A stretch of DNA of 38,430 bases from Candidatus Bathyarchaeota archaeon (GTDB taxonomy: Archaea; Thermoproteota; Bathyarchaeia; Bathyarchaeales; Bathycorpusculaceae): assembly GCA_029879735.1 (NCBI GenBank), contig JAOUPS010000007.1, positions 1 through 38,430 on the forward strand, given 5' to 3'. This document shows positions 8,294 through 15,478 of the stretch, piece by piece. A program made the translations under genes and the position numbers. Position 1 is the stretch's first letter. Each line of letters starts with the position of its first letter. The notes under the pieces were generated by a model. The model was not told the DNA's origin. It searched no databases and saw nothing but the letters and a program-made list of their open reading frames with translations.

Positions 8294-9840
8294 CTTAACC
8301 CTACCCTAGCCTTTTGGTAAACACGCTTCGGGTTGGCATAATATTCGCGGATTACATTTGCGACGTCGGTGTAGCCGCGAATGCTCTTCTGAACCATCCA
8401 TTCTAAAATGGTCTTTCTGCGATGTAGTTCGCGTTTGACATCTTCTTCATTAACGCCCGTTTTCTTCATATGCTTCTCTAAAATGCTGCTATGGCCGGAG
8501 AAAACAACTTTGTCTTCTTTTGGGTTCCAACTGAAGACCTCTTCGGTCTGTATTCTGTTCGTTTTTCGGTTAAGCTCTAAGACTTCTGTCGTTGTGGTTG
8601 CTCTTCTCGCTGGTTTTCCTTCGATCTCTGTTCTTGCCATAACCATTATAGCGTCTATCATTGCTATGAGCGGTTTTGGAATGTTCATCGGTTCCGATTC
8701 CAAACGGTTTATCACCGCTTCAACCGATTCCGCGTGTATCGTGTTCATCCCAAGATGGCCTGTTGCTATTGCCTGAAACAGCGTGTAGGCTTCTTTCCCG
8801 CGGACTTCACCCACAATAATATAGTCTGGTCTTTGTCTAACAGCCGCTTTCAATAAGTCGAACAGGGTTATGCTTCCACCCTTCTCATCTTCATGCCCAA
8901 AGCCTAACCTCACAACCGATGGTATCCAGTTCTCATGTGGAAGGTTAAGCTCATGCGTATCTTCTACGCTCACTATCTTCATTTCGGACTTTATGAACAT
9001 TGATAAGCAGTTTAGCATCGTTGTCTTTCCCGCTGCGACGCCACCAGCCACAATAACTGAAGCCCTATTTTCTATAATGTACCAAAGGTACGCTGCCATT
9101 TCTGAAGAAACGGTGTTGAATGCTATCAAGTCTGAAATTGTTAATGGGTCAACTCTGAAGCGTCGAATCGTGAATGTTGAGCCTCTTCTGGTGATTTCGC
9201 TTCCATAGGTTAGTTGTATACGGCTTCCATCAGGAAGTGACGCGTCCAGAATTGGAGATGCTATGGAGATGTTTTTTTCTGCTAAGTATGCTAATCGAAT
9301 TATGAAAGAGTTTAGTTCTGCCTCATCCTTGAATATTATGTTTGTCGGCAGCGACTCGTATACTCTGTGCCAGACATAGATTGGAATGTTTACGCCGTCC
9401 GCCGATACATCCTCGATTAGATGATCTTTCATCAGAGGGTCTATTTTTCCGTAGCCTATGAAGTCGCGTATTATGTAGTATGTGAGTTTGTCTACAGCTT
9501 CGGGTGGAATTTTTATGCGGTATTTCTTGATCGTTTCCTTTGTTTTTTCTTTCAGATAATTTTCCGCCTTCGCTTTGGTTTCTATTTCTTTTAGGTTTAC
9601 GTCCACTTCTTCCATCAAAAACGTCTTTATTTCCTTTAGCTGTTCTTCCTCATTTTTTTGTAGCGTTGGTTCTACAACTTTGTACGTTATTTTTTGTGTT
9701 TGAGGATCTTTGACTATTGCTGCATAAACGTAAGGTTCTTGTATGGGGTAGACTTCTCTGAAAACGGCTGGTTTTTTTATTCCTCCTTTTATCAGTATAC
9801 CTACTTCTGGTTTTTCCACTGTTTCGGAGGTTTTAGGCAT
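8290..9840 (-). CDS. Type IV pilus/archaellum-type secretion ATPase (GspE/FlaI/TadA family)
   Basis: The 516-aa hexameric ATPase that powers pilin assembly. Motifs: an N-terminal domain with the DPLMKDHLIEDVSADG element (about 134-149), Walker A GGVAAGKTTML (266-276), Asp box VEDTHEL (292-298), Walker B IIVGEVRGKEAYTLF (341-355) and His box TGHLGMNTIHAES (360-372). The Walker A second residue is V rather than the usual T/P (GGTGSGKT type), a mild oddity. It is the first gene of the pilus operon; the downstream platform gene starts within its stop. Promoter-like AT-rich sequence (TTAATAAGTTATATG, read from the plus strand) lies at about 9920-9934. Confidence 0.94.
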   Translation of the reverse strand: MPKTSETVEKPEVGILIKGGIKKPAVFREVYPIQEPYVYAAIVKDPQTQKITYKVVEPTLQKNEEEQLKEIKTFLMEEVDVNLKEIETKAKAENYLKEKTKETIKKYRIKIPPEAVDKLTYYIIRDFIGYGKIDPLMKDHLIEDVSADGVNIPIYVWHRVYESLPTNIIFKDEAELNSFIIRLAYLAEKNISIASPILDASLPDGSRIQLTYGSEITRRGSTFTIRRFRVDPLTISDLIAFNTVSSEMAAYLWYIIENRASVIVAGGVAAGKTTMLNCLSMFIKSEMKIVSVEDTHELNLPHENWIPSVVRLGFGHEDEKGGSITLFDLLKAAVRQRPDYIIVGEVRGKEAYTLFQAIATGHLGMNTIHAESVEAVINRLESEPMNIPKPLIAMIDAIMVMARTEIEGKPARRATTTTEVLELNRKTNRIQTEEVFSWNPKEDKVVFSGHSSILEKHMKKTGVNEEDVKRELHRRKTILEWMVQKSIRGYTDVANVIREYYANPKRVYQKARVGLR

Positions 9841-10216
9841 TTATTCTTCACCGTTGATGCTGTTTGTCTTTCACGAATGGTGTGAGGTTGGATATCCGTT
9901 GATATACTGTGTCGTGAGTCTTAATAAGTTATATGCACGTTTAATCTTTAGCATGCTTAACCTTAACCATCACAAAAACCGCCAACTTCACACACAAAGA
10001 AACGGTTGCTCGGAAAAAAGAAAGTCAAAAAATCCTGCGTGCTCTTAATGAGCATAAGGAACTAGAGCGCGCGCAAGGTCATAGAACTCTATCAGAAAAT
10101 GGAGGAATAGCCTGAAGTGTCATTCAAGAAGTAGCAGCGGGAGACGAATACTCTTCTTTACACACTCGAAAAAATAAATGAATTTGAAGCCTATCTTTGG
10201 GTTAGGTGTCTGTTTG
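9841..10216. other. Intergenic region with promoter sequence and a startless open frame
   Basis: About 375 bp between the divergent pilus operon and a TIGR04076-type gene. It should hold the promoter of the pilus ATPase (AT-rich near 9905-9935). On the plus strand an open frame from about 9940 to 10113 encodes a charged helical peptide (KKESQKILRALNEHKELE) but has no ATG, GTG or TTG, so it is either a degraded gene end or chance. The run AGCGCGCGC at 10066-10074 resembles GC runs elsewhere in the window. Confidence 0.4.
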
Positions 10217-10540
10217 GTGAAGCGAGCGAGTAATGTAAAGATCACGGTGCTCAGGCGCTTCAGCACCGAGGAGGTCTTCAAAGACCCGCCGGTCAAGGCA
10301 ATGTATAGCGGCCCGTGCCCCATCTTCGAGGACGGACAGGTGTTCCATATTGTCGATGAAGATGAACTCCCCCAGATGCCCAAGGGGTTCTGCCCATATG
10401 CTTGGGACGCCATCTTTTGGGGGGTTATTACGCTCAGGTCCAATGGCGACTTCCTCGAGTGGTACGACGAGCCCGGAGTCGCAGTGTGGTGCTGCCCTGA
10501 TGGATTGCGACCCGTCGTCTTCAAGCTCGAGCGGACATAG
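10217..10540 (+). CDS. TIGR04076 family protein
   Basis: Small cytosolic protein of 107 aa matching the TIGR04076 family pattern (from memory): VKITVLRRFSTEEVF at the start, a central CPIFEDGQVF, then MPKGFCPYAWDAIF and the C-terminal CCPDGLRPVVFKLER. Biochemical function is unknown for the family; conserved cysteines suggest metal or redox chemistry. GTG 10217 with an AGGTG RBS is preferred; an ATG at 10178 would add 13 poorly conserved residues. The gene is visibly richer in G+C than its neighbours, with mostly G/C-ending codons, which suggests recent transfer. It stands alone between oppositely oriented genes. Confidence 0.82.
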   Translation: MKRASNVKITVLRRFSTEEVFKDPPVKAMYSGPCPIFEDGQVFHIVDEDELPQMPKGFCPYAWDAIFWGVITLRSNGDFLEWYDEPGVAVWCCPDGLRPVVFKLERT

Positions 10541-10602
10541 TGGCGTGCGCTAAACCCTTAACCATTTTCCTTACAAAAACGACGACCTTACACAATAATA
10601 AT

Positions 10603-11025
10603 TTAGTACGAAGCTGCCTCTACGTATTCGGTGAATATTAGGTCATCCTTTTCTGGGAAATACTCAAAATCGTGTCCAACTTTTTCATGGAGATGCTTCA
10701 TTATTTGAATCTCAAGAAATTTGGCTCCATTACCAAAGATTTTTTCAATGGCATTGGTAAACTCATCAATTTTGTTGGGGATGTCCTGTTTCTTAATTTT
10801 CAAATTCTTTTCCAGATAAACATAGATCGCCAGTTTCGCCGAATCTCCCAGCGAAGAGAGCCCCTCATCTACTGCTTCTAGCAGAAGCTTCTTGAAACCA
10901 CGATTACGCGGCAATGATTCTAAAGTGGACACGTTTTCACTGATGTCGCATTGCAGCTTAGGTGTGGATATTGAAAGTGAACACACTCTGTATATGTGCC
11001 AATTGGTCGTGGATACACGCTTCAT
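10603..11025 (-). CDS. NitrOD5-like archaeal output-domain protein
   Basis: A 140-aa soluble protein. Residues about 44-110 (FKKLLLEAVDEGLSSLGDSA, then YVYLEKNLKIKKQDIPNKID and AIEKIFGNGAKFLEIQIMKH) resemble, from memory, the small helical 'output' domains described in TACK archaea (NitrOD5-type) that sit in one-component signalling proteins. The N-terminal 40 residues are unlike it and may be a second module. ATG 11025 is chosen over ATG 11118 because AAAAGAGGTGAAG lies 5-10 nt before it, an excellent RBS. Two inverted repeats lie upstream (11050-11072 and 11076-11090), so it may be regulated. No enzyme motif is seen. Confidence 0.7.
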   Translation of the reverse strand: MKRVSTTNWHIYRVCSLSISTPKLQCDISENVSTLESLPRNRGFKKLLLEAVDEGLSSLGDSAKLAIYVYLEKNLKIKKQDIPNKIDEFTNAIEKIFGNGAKFLEIQIMKHLHEKVGHDFEYFPEKDDLIFTEYVEAASY

Positions 11026-11049
11026 CAACTTCACCTCTTTTGTAGTTTT

Positions 11050-11090
11050 GTAGAACTGTTCGCATGTTCTACCAGGATACATATTGTATC
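11050..11090. promoter_or_regulatory. Two inverted repeats upstream of the output-domain gene
   Basis: A perfect 7-bp inverted repeat GTAGAAC/GTTCTAC with a 9-nt spacer lies at 11050-11072, and a 5-bp inverted repeat GATAC/GTATC with spacer ATATT at 11076-11090. They lie 25-65 nt upstream of ATG 11025, where promoter and operator are expected; the second one overlaps a TATA-like ATATTG. They may be operators for an autoregulator. Confidence 0.4.
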
Positions 11091-11244
11091 GTATGATGTA
11101 ATATATCACTTGTTTCACCTATCGACATATTCCGAAATTCGATATATCTCCTCCATAAAACATATTGCACTTGGTTTGGTTAGGTAGCCCGTTTTAAGCG
11201 AAAATATTCAGTTTTCTCAGAAATGTGCACAACTTTTCCCTTTT

Positions 11245-11361
11245 TCAGTAATTGACTCCTCTTCTTTCTAAGAAATCATACCATTTCCAAATTTCTTTAA
11301 TGGCTTTATCAGAGTAGCCTCTACGAGTCAGCAAGGTTCTGAAAGCAGAGGGTGGATTCAT
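11245..11361 (-). pseudogene. Short ORF or remnant of a small helical protein
   Basis: Between the output-domain gene and the SIS gene there is a clean open frame ending at 11245. From ATG 11361 it reads NPPSAFRTLLTRRGYSDKAI followed by KEIWKWYDFLERRG, 38 aa. The frame stays open upstream to a TAA near 11413 with further plausible sequence (YVYESVSNRVGDESK) but has no start codon there. The composition (helical, RRGYS-x-KAI-x-x-IWKWYD) looks like real protein, so either the gene is only 38 aa or its 5' end has decayed. Family not identified. The rest of 11119-11483 shows no gene. Confidence 0.4.
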
Positions 11362-11483
11362 TTTGGATTCGTCACCAACCCTATTAGAGACACTCTCGTA
11401 AACATAGAATTAAAGATTGTGAATCCCAAGTTTAGTTTAGTGTAAAATGGGAATAGGTATACCAATCCACGCGTGCTCTAGTT

Positions 11484-12647
11484 CTATTGCGTAACAGAGT
11501 GATACCAACCGATCAAGTATTCTGGCAGCTTCAGCCCTCTTTCACCCAATCTTTCAGCCAATTCAACTGGCAAAGGGCTTAAGACGTATGCTGCTCTCAT
11601 GTAAAACCTCCTAGGCTGGCCCGGCTTGACTTCTTCTTCCAAGGTTATTTGGAAGTCTGACTTTTCGGCTAAAGTTGACTTCTTTGTTCCCGTGATTGCC
11701 AACACAATTCCGTTCAGTTTTTTAAAAACGTCACACCAGATGATGACGGGCTTAGTTTCTCCAGAAAATGACACTAAGATCTCGAGATCTCCAGCTCTTG
11801 GATGCGGAGTGTTCACGCCTCTGGCTATGTAGACGTTGTCTCCCAAGAAACCCTTGATGTGGAAAAGTCTTACACCGGCCATCTTTACAATTTCGTTCGC
11901 TGTCCCCCTCCCGCCTAGAAACACGTTGGTCCGTCTTTCCAGCATATCAACGACGTGCGTGTAGGTTTCTGACTGCACATTCGAGTCGATTATGGGTCCT
12001 AGCTTGTCGAATTCTTCCTCGCAGAGTCGAAACACCCCATCTGCCCTTAGGTTTCGGAAGACCGCCTCGGTCATCATGCACAGAAGGAGCAGGCTCCCTA
12101 GCTCGAAGATGTCGCCCATGATGCCTATCTTGCTGTATTCAAAGGAGGGCTTCGATCTTCCTCGCCCTCTCAACGCAACTACATGCCCGCGTTCACGGAC
12201 TATCTTGGCTAGCGGAGAGTTAACGTTAGATGTTATAAGTCCCATGGAAAACTTTGACGTTTTTTTGTCTTCGATGTATTTCGCCAAATCTTGCGCCATC
12301 GCCAGAGGATCATCAGAGAAGCCGCTACCGGAGTTCATCAAGAGCAAAGTCTTTTTGTATCGCCTTTCGAGCTCGGGTGCCGCATCGTACATGTTTTTTC
12401 CAGGAAAGCCTGGGTCGTCCAAGGTTAACACAACTTTATTCCTCCAGCCTATCTGGCTCATTGCGATTTGGCTCATTGCAGCGTTCAAGGAGTACAGTGA
12501 CCTGCCCGATCCTCCGCAGACCACGCAGTTTGCCGATTTTAGGTCTTCATACAGTGGCAACAGTTTTTTCTTTTTTATGTTGAAAATGTTATCTCTAATC
12601 TTGTTAACGTATCCTATATGGCTGATCTTGCTTTTGATTTCGCTCAC
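11484..12647 (-). CDS. Tandem SIS-domain protein (phosphosugar-binding)
   Basis: The 387-aa protein appears to hold two sugar-isomerase (SIS) domains. The first (about 35-165) has CVVCGGSGRSLYSLNAAM, LLMNSGSGFSDDP and FSMGLITSNVNSPLAKIV, giving the nucleotide-like loop, the Ser-rich phosphosugar loop and the third strand. The second (about 235-340) has NVFLGGRGTANEIVKMAGVR, LVSFSGETKPVI and LAITGTKKSTLAEKSD, as in 6-phospho-3-hexuloisomerase and GmhA-type proteins. A hydrophobic helix with EL-SLLLLCMMTEAVF joins them. Substrate unknown; two fused SIS domains would mimic a homodimer. It starts at a GTG with an in-frame TGA just upstream. Function as isomerase or sugar-phosphate sensor cannot be decided. 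Confidence 0.82.
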   Translation of the reverse strand: MSEIKSKISHIGYVNKIRDNIFNIKKKKLLPLYEDLKSANCVVCGGSGRSLYSLNAAMSQIAMSQIGWRNKVVLTLDDPGFPGKNMYDAAPELERRYKKTLLLMNSGSGFSDDPLAMAQDLAKYIEDKKTSKFSMGLITSNVNSPLAKIVRERGHVVALRGRGRSKPSFEYSKIGIMGDIFELGSLLLLCMMTEAVFRNLRADGVFRLCEEEFDKLGPIIDSNVQSETYTHVVDMLERRTNVFLGGRGTANEIVKMAGVRLFHIKGFLGDNVYIARGVNTPHPRAGDLEILVSFSGETKPVIIWCDVFKKLNGIVLAITGTKKSTLAEKSDFQITLEEEVKPGQPRRFYMRAAYVLSPLPVELAERLGERGLKLPEYLIGWYHSVTQ

Positions 12648-12654
12648 CCCTCAT

Positions 12655-12810
12655 TCAAGAACGAAACGTCAACCATTCTATATTTGCCTTGCGCGTGGAT
12701 TTCTGAAACTTTATACTTATTTGTATCTTTCCCGTCTTTTTTCTCTCTTCTTCTTCTGTCGACGCACCTTCTTTTTTTTCCACTTTTTGCGGATACTCTA
12801 CACGCTCCAA
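12655..12810 (-). CDS. Possible very small basic protein (51 aa) upstream of the SIS gene
   Basis: An open frame from TTG 12810 to TGA 12655 encodes a Lys/Glu-rich, then beta-like peptide (LERVEYPQKVEKKEGAS, later KTGKIQISIKFQKST). The TTG has an AGGAATAAG leader 3-9 nt upstream and a good TATA box TTTAAATA lies at 12846-12853 (read TATTTAAA on the minus strand), placing a start site near 12822. The stop is 7 nt before the SIS gene start. No family was recognised, and the length is too short to exclude chance. Confidence 0.35.
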   Translation of the reverse strand: MERVEYPQKVEKKEGASTEEEERKKTGKIQISIKFQKSTRKANIEWLTFRS

Positions 12811-12844
12811 ATTCTTATTCCTAATCTATTGTTGCATGTCTACG

Positions 12845-12854
12845 CTTTAAATAC
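12845..12854 (-). promoter_or_regulatory. TATA-like promoter element for the SIS operon
   Basis: TATTTAAA on the minus strand at 12846-12853 is a near-consensus archaeal TATA box within the 307-bp gap between ecfT and the SIS gene. A second TATA-like AAGTATAAAG lies near 12709-12718, closer to the SIS start (12647). Either could serve the SIS gene; the upstream one would also cover the small ORF at 12655-12810. Confidence 0.45.
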
Positions 12855-12954
12855 TCATTAGTTCGCCCAAGCAACAACCTCGTCTGCTGCTGCCGCCTTC
12901 TAACTCCACCCGAGAAAGCCAATACTCTCTCGTCTATATTAAAAATCTTGCGGT

Positions 12955-13749
12955 TTAAAACAATCCTCCTAAAAGTTCATTTAAGGATGGGATTCCGAGG
13001 AACAGACGGACGTAAACTGCGGCTGCTAAGATTCCAACGGTTATGGCTATCAAAACAATGTCGCCCTTGTGCATTTTAAGCACGTACAGGTTTGTGCGGT
13101 TTTTGGTTGCCCCCCATGCGCGGGACTCCATGGCTTCAGCCAATTCTAGGCTTCTGCGAATCGCACTCACAATTAAGGGTATAAGAATCGGGATGTAATT
13201 CCTAATTCTTTTCAAAAAGTTTCCACGTTCAAGCTCCAAACCCCTCGCCTTCTGAGCATCCATAATCGTCTGCGCCTCTTCGGCTAGAACAGGAACGAAA
13301 CGCACGGCGGTTGTGAAGGCAAAACAGAACTCGTAGGGTATGCGTGTTTGCTCTAGAGCTAAGCCTAAATGATCCGGCGAGGTTGTTAAGAAGAAAACGG
13401 AGAAGGACTCCACAAGCACTACGAAGCGTAAAGTCATGGCTATTGCATTTTCTAGATTAGAGGCTGTAACTACGTAGCCAGCATTTATAAATTTAAAGAT
13501 GAAATTGGTTAGGAAAATTATTGTTGCCAGGAAGGCTGCTCCTCGCATGGAACGAAGCCACTCGCGTTTTACACCAGCTAAAAAGACAAATGGAACCTGT
13601 ATCAAGAAGAGTATTATTAACGGTAATAGTTCCCAAAAGATTATTGCAGCCACGAAAATTGCGCAGACATAAACAAATTTTATTCTTGGGTCTAGGTTGT
13701 GAATGGGAGAGTAAACCTTTCGAAATCTGAGTCCCTCAAAAACGCTCAT
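12955..13749 (-). CDS. ecfT: ECF transporter transmembrane coupling protein EcfT
   Basis: The 264-aa T component of an energy-coupling factor transporter. Its N-terminus (RKVYSPIHNLDPRIKFVYVC) is typical, followed by transmembrane segments at about 27-60, 70-92, 100-125 and a last one near 230-255. Two cytosolic coupling-helix signatures are seen, AQKARGLELE (about 166-175) and AMESRAWGAT (about 208-217), matching the paired A-R-G motifs that dock into the ATPases. It overlaps the upstream ATPase gene by 4 nt. Group II ECF systems share this module among several S components; none is encoded here, so the substrate (vitamin or metal) is unknown. Confidence 0.93.
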   Translation of the reverse strand: MSVFEGLRFRKVYSPIHNLDPRIKFVYVCAIFVAAIIFWELLPLIILFLIQVPFVFLAGVKREWLRSMRGAAFLATIIFLTNFIFKFINAGYVVTASNLENAIAMTLRFVVLVESFSVFFLTTSPDHLGLALEQTRIPYEFCFAFTTAVRFVPVLAEEAQTIMDAQKARGLELERGNFLKRIRNYIPILIPLIVSAIRRSLELAEAMESRAWGATKNRTNLYVLKMHKGDIVLIAITVGILAAAVYVRLFLGIPSLNELLGGLF

Positions 13750-14567
13750 TTCGATCTCTCCGAGACTTTGAGCAATTTTTCTCGTGCTTCATAAACATCA
13801 ATGACGTCTTTGGGAAGCCCTAGATCGGATAATTGTATGAAGATTTGAGCTATTTGTGGCGGCACAATTGATGCTTTGATTAGAATTTCAGGATTTGTAA
13901 GAACATTTTGTGCTTCACCGTCAGCTACTATTCTTCCTTCACGCATCAGCAGAACTCTTGGGTTACATTCGGCCACGAACTCCACGTCGTGTGTAACGAT
14001 TATTGTTGTTTTTCTTTGAGTTTTCATTTGCAGGATGAATTGGCGAAGCTTTTCCTTTTGATGGTAGTCTTGCCCTATTGTTGGCTCGTCTAATATCAAT
14101 ATTTTTGGGTTCCACGCCAAAACTGAGGCCAAGGCTACGCGTTTTCTTTCCCCACCACTGAGCATGAATGGTGAAGTCTTTCTGTACTGTGCCAAACCCA
14201 AAAGGTTTAGAGCCCATGTAACCCGCCTTTTTGTGACCCTTTCTTTAAACCCGAAATTCTTTAGTGCGAAGGCTATTTCCTGCTCAACTGTTTCGCTGAA
14301 AAGCTGGTTGTCGGGGTTCTGGAAGACGAATCCAACCTTTCTCGCTAGGGTTGCGACGCTAACTTTTCTCGTGTCCACTCCGTCGATAAGTACACTTCCG
14401 CTGGCAGACTTAAGCAACCCGTTAAAATGTTTCACTAGAGTTGTTTTCCCAGCGCCGTTTTCTCCCATTATGGCTACAAAATCGCCGTTTTTGATTGTTA
14501 AGGATACACCTCTTAATGCTTCTACACCGTTCGGATAGGTGAAGTAGACGTCTTCAACTTCGATCAT
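13746..14567 (-). CDS. ecfA2: ECF transporter ATP-binding protein (second ATPase, EcfA2-like)
   Basis: ABC ATPase of 273 aa for the ECF module. Motifs: Walker A GENGAGKTTL (35-44), Q-loop VFQNPDNQLF, signature LSGGERKRVALAS, Walker B ILILDEPTIGQD and switch His in IIVTHD. The 'QNPDNQLFSETVEQEIAFAL' segment is typical of EcfA/CbiO proteins. The stop of this gene overlaps the ATG of ecfT and its start overlaps the end of the other ATPase gene, so the three are cotranslated at equal dose. Which of the two ATPases is formally EcfA1 or EcfA2 is not certain. Confidence 0.92.
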   Translation of the reverse strand: MIEVEDVYFTYPNGVEALRGVSLTIKNGDFVAIMGENGAGKTTLVKHFNGLLKSASGSVLIDGVDTRKVSVATLARKVGFVFQNPDNQLFSETVEQEIAFALKNFGFKERVTKRRVTWALNLLGLAQYRKTSPFMLSGGERKRVALASVLAWNPKILILDEPTIGQDYHQKEKLRQFILQMKTQRKTTIIVTHDVEFVAECNPRVLLMREGRIVADGEAQNVLTNPEILIKASIVPPQIAQIFIQLSDLGLPKDVIDVYEAREKLLKVSERSK

Positions 14568-15418
14568 TGGCTTTTGAGAGCCTCCCTTAGCATGGATGCC
14601 ATTTCATCCGAACACAACGGAATGGTGTTGCCCAGTCTTATTCTTCCGTCTTTCTGAAGTATCTGGTAAAGACGTGTTGCCTTTGGGATTCCAACTCCGA
14701 TTAGGCGGGCTTCTTCAGAGCTTAACGTTTCACGGGGCTCCCCGTCGAGGACAACCTTTCCATTGTCCATTACTATTATGTGATCTGCGTATCTTGCGGT
14801 TAGGTCAAGTCTATGCTCAACAAGCGCTATGGTGACTCCAAGTTTTCGGTTTAGCTCGTAAATGACTTCAAATATTTTCTTTGCACCCAACGGGTCGAGG
14901 AAGGATGTCGGCTCGTCTAGGACCATCACTTTCGGTTGCATTGCTAAAACGGATGCGATCGCCACACGTTGCTGTTGTCCACCTGAAAGTTCATGGGGAG
15001 CCCTCTCTCTCAAGTCATCAATGCCTGTAAGCTTCAGTGCCCATTCCACTCTTTTGCGCATTTTCTCTCTTGGAACTCCGAGGTTTTCAAGTCCGAATGC
15101 CACATCTTTTTCCACAGATAAGGCGAAGAGCTGGTTTTCTGGGTTTTGAAAGACGAGGCCCACGTGTCTTGCTAGTTCAGAGATTTGGTGTTCAACAACT
15201 TTGAGCCCAGCGGCTGTTATTTCGCCTTTTAGTTCGCCTTGGTAAAAGTGGGGGATCAGTCCGTTGAAGCATCGGCAGAGGGTTGTTTTTCCGCATCCGC
15301 TTGGACCGGTTATTAGAGTGAACTCGCCTTTCTCGATTTTTATGGAGACGTCTTTGATTGATGGTTCTGTTCTGCCCGGATATGTGTATGTGAGGTTTTT
15401 TGTCTCGATTACTGCCAT
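14564..15418 (-). CDS. ecfA1: ECF transporter ATP-binding protein (first ATPase, EcfA1-like)
   Basis: Second ABC ATPase of the ECF module, 284 aa from ATG 15418. Walker A GPSGCGKTTLCRCFNGLIPH, Q-loop VFQNPENQLFALSVEKDVAF, signature LSGGQQQRVAIASVLA, Walker B VMVLDEPTSFLDPLG and switch VEHRLD. The frame is open to ATG 15460, but MAVIETKNLTYTYPG from 15418 is the normal N-terminus and an AGGTAGG leader precedes it. It is first in the ecfA1-ecfA2-ecfT operon with 4-nt overlap to the next gene. Confidence 0.92.
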   Translation of the reverse strand: MAVIETKNLTYTYPGRTEPSIKDVSIKIEKGEFTLITGPSGCGKTTLCRCFNGLIPHFYQGELKGEITAAGLKVVEHQISELARHVGLVFQNPENQLFALSVEKDVAFGLENLGVPREKMRKRVEWALKLTGIDDLRERAPHELSGGQQQRVAIASVLAMQPKVMVLDEPTSFLDPLGAKKIFEVIYELNRKLGVTIALVEHRLDLTARYADHIIVMDNGKVVLDGEPRETLSSEEARLIGVGIPKATRLYQILQKDGRIRLGNTIPLCSDEMASMLREALKSQ

Positions 15419-15478
15419 GCTTATGGTGCCTACCTGTTTTAAAGCAAGCTTTTTTCTCATTTAAGAGTAGCTACTTGA

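Noticed and set aside
11992-12861. Plus-strand open frame of 289 codons
   Set aside because: It is the antisense shadow of the SIS gene; its translation is Ser/Pro/Leu-rich without any domain pattern, while the minus-strand frame has clear SIS motifs.
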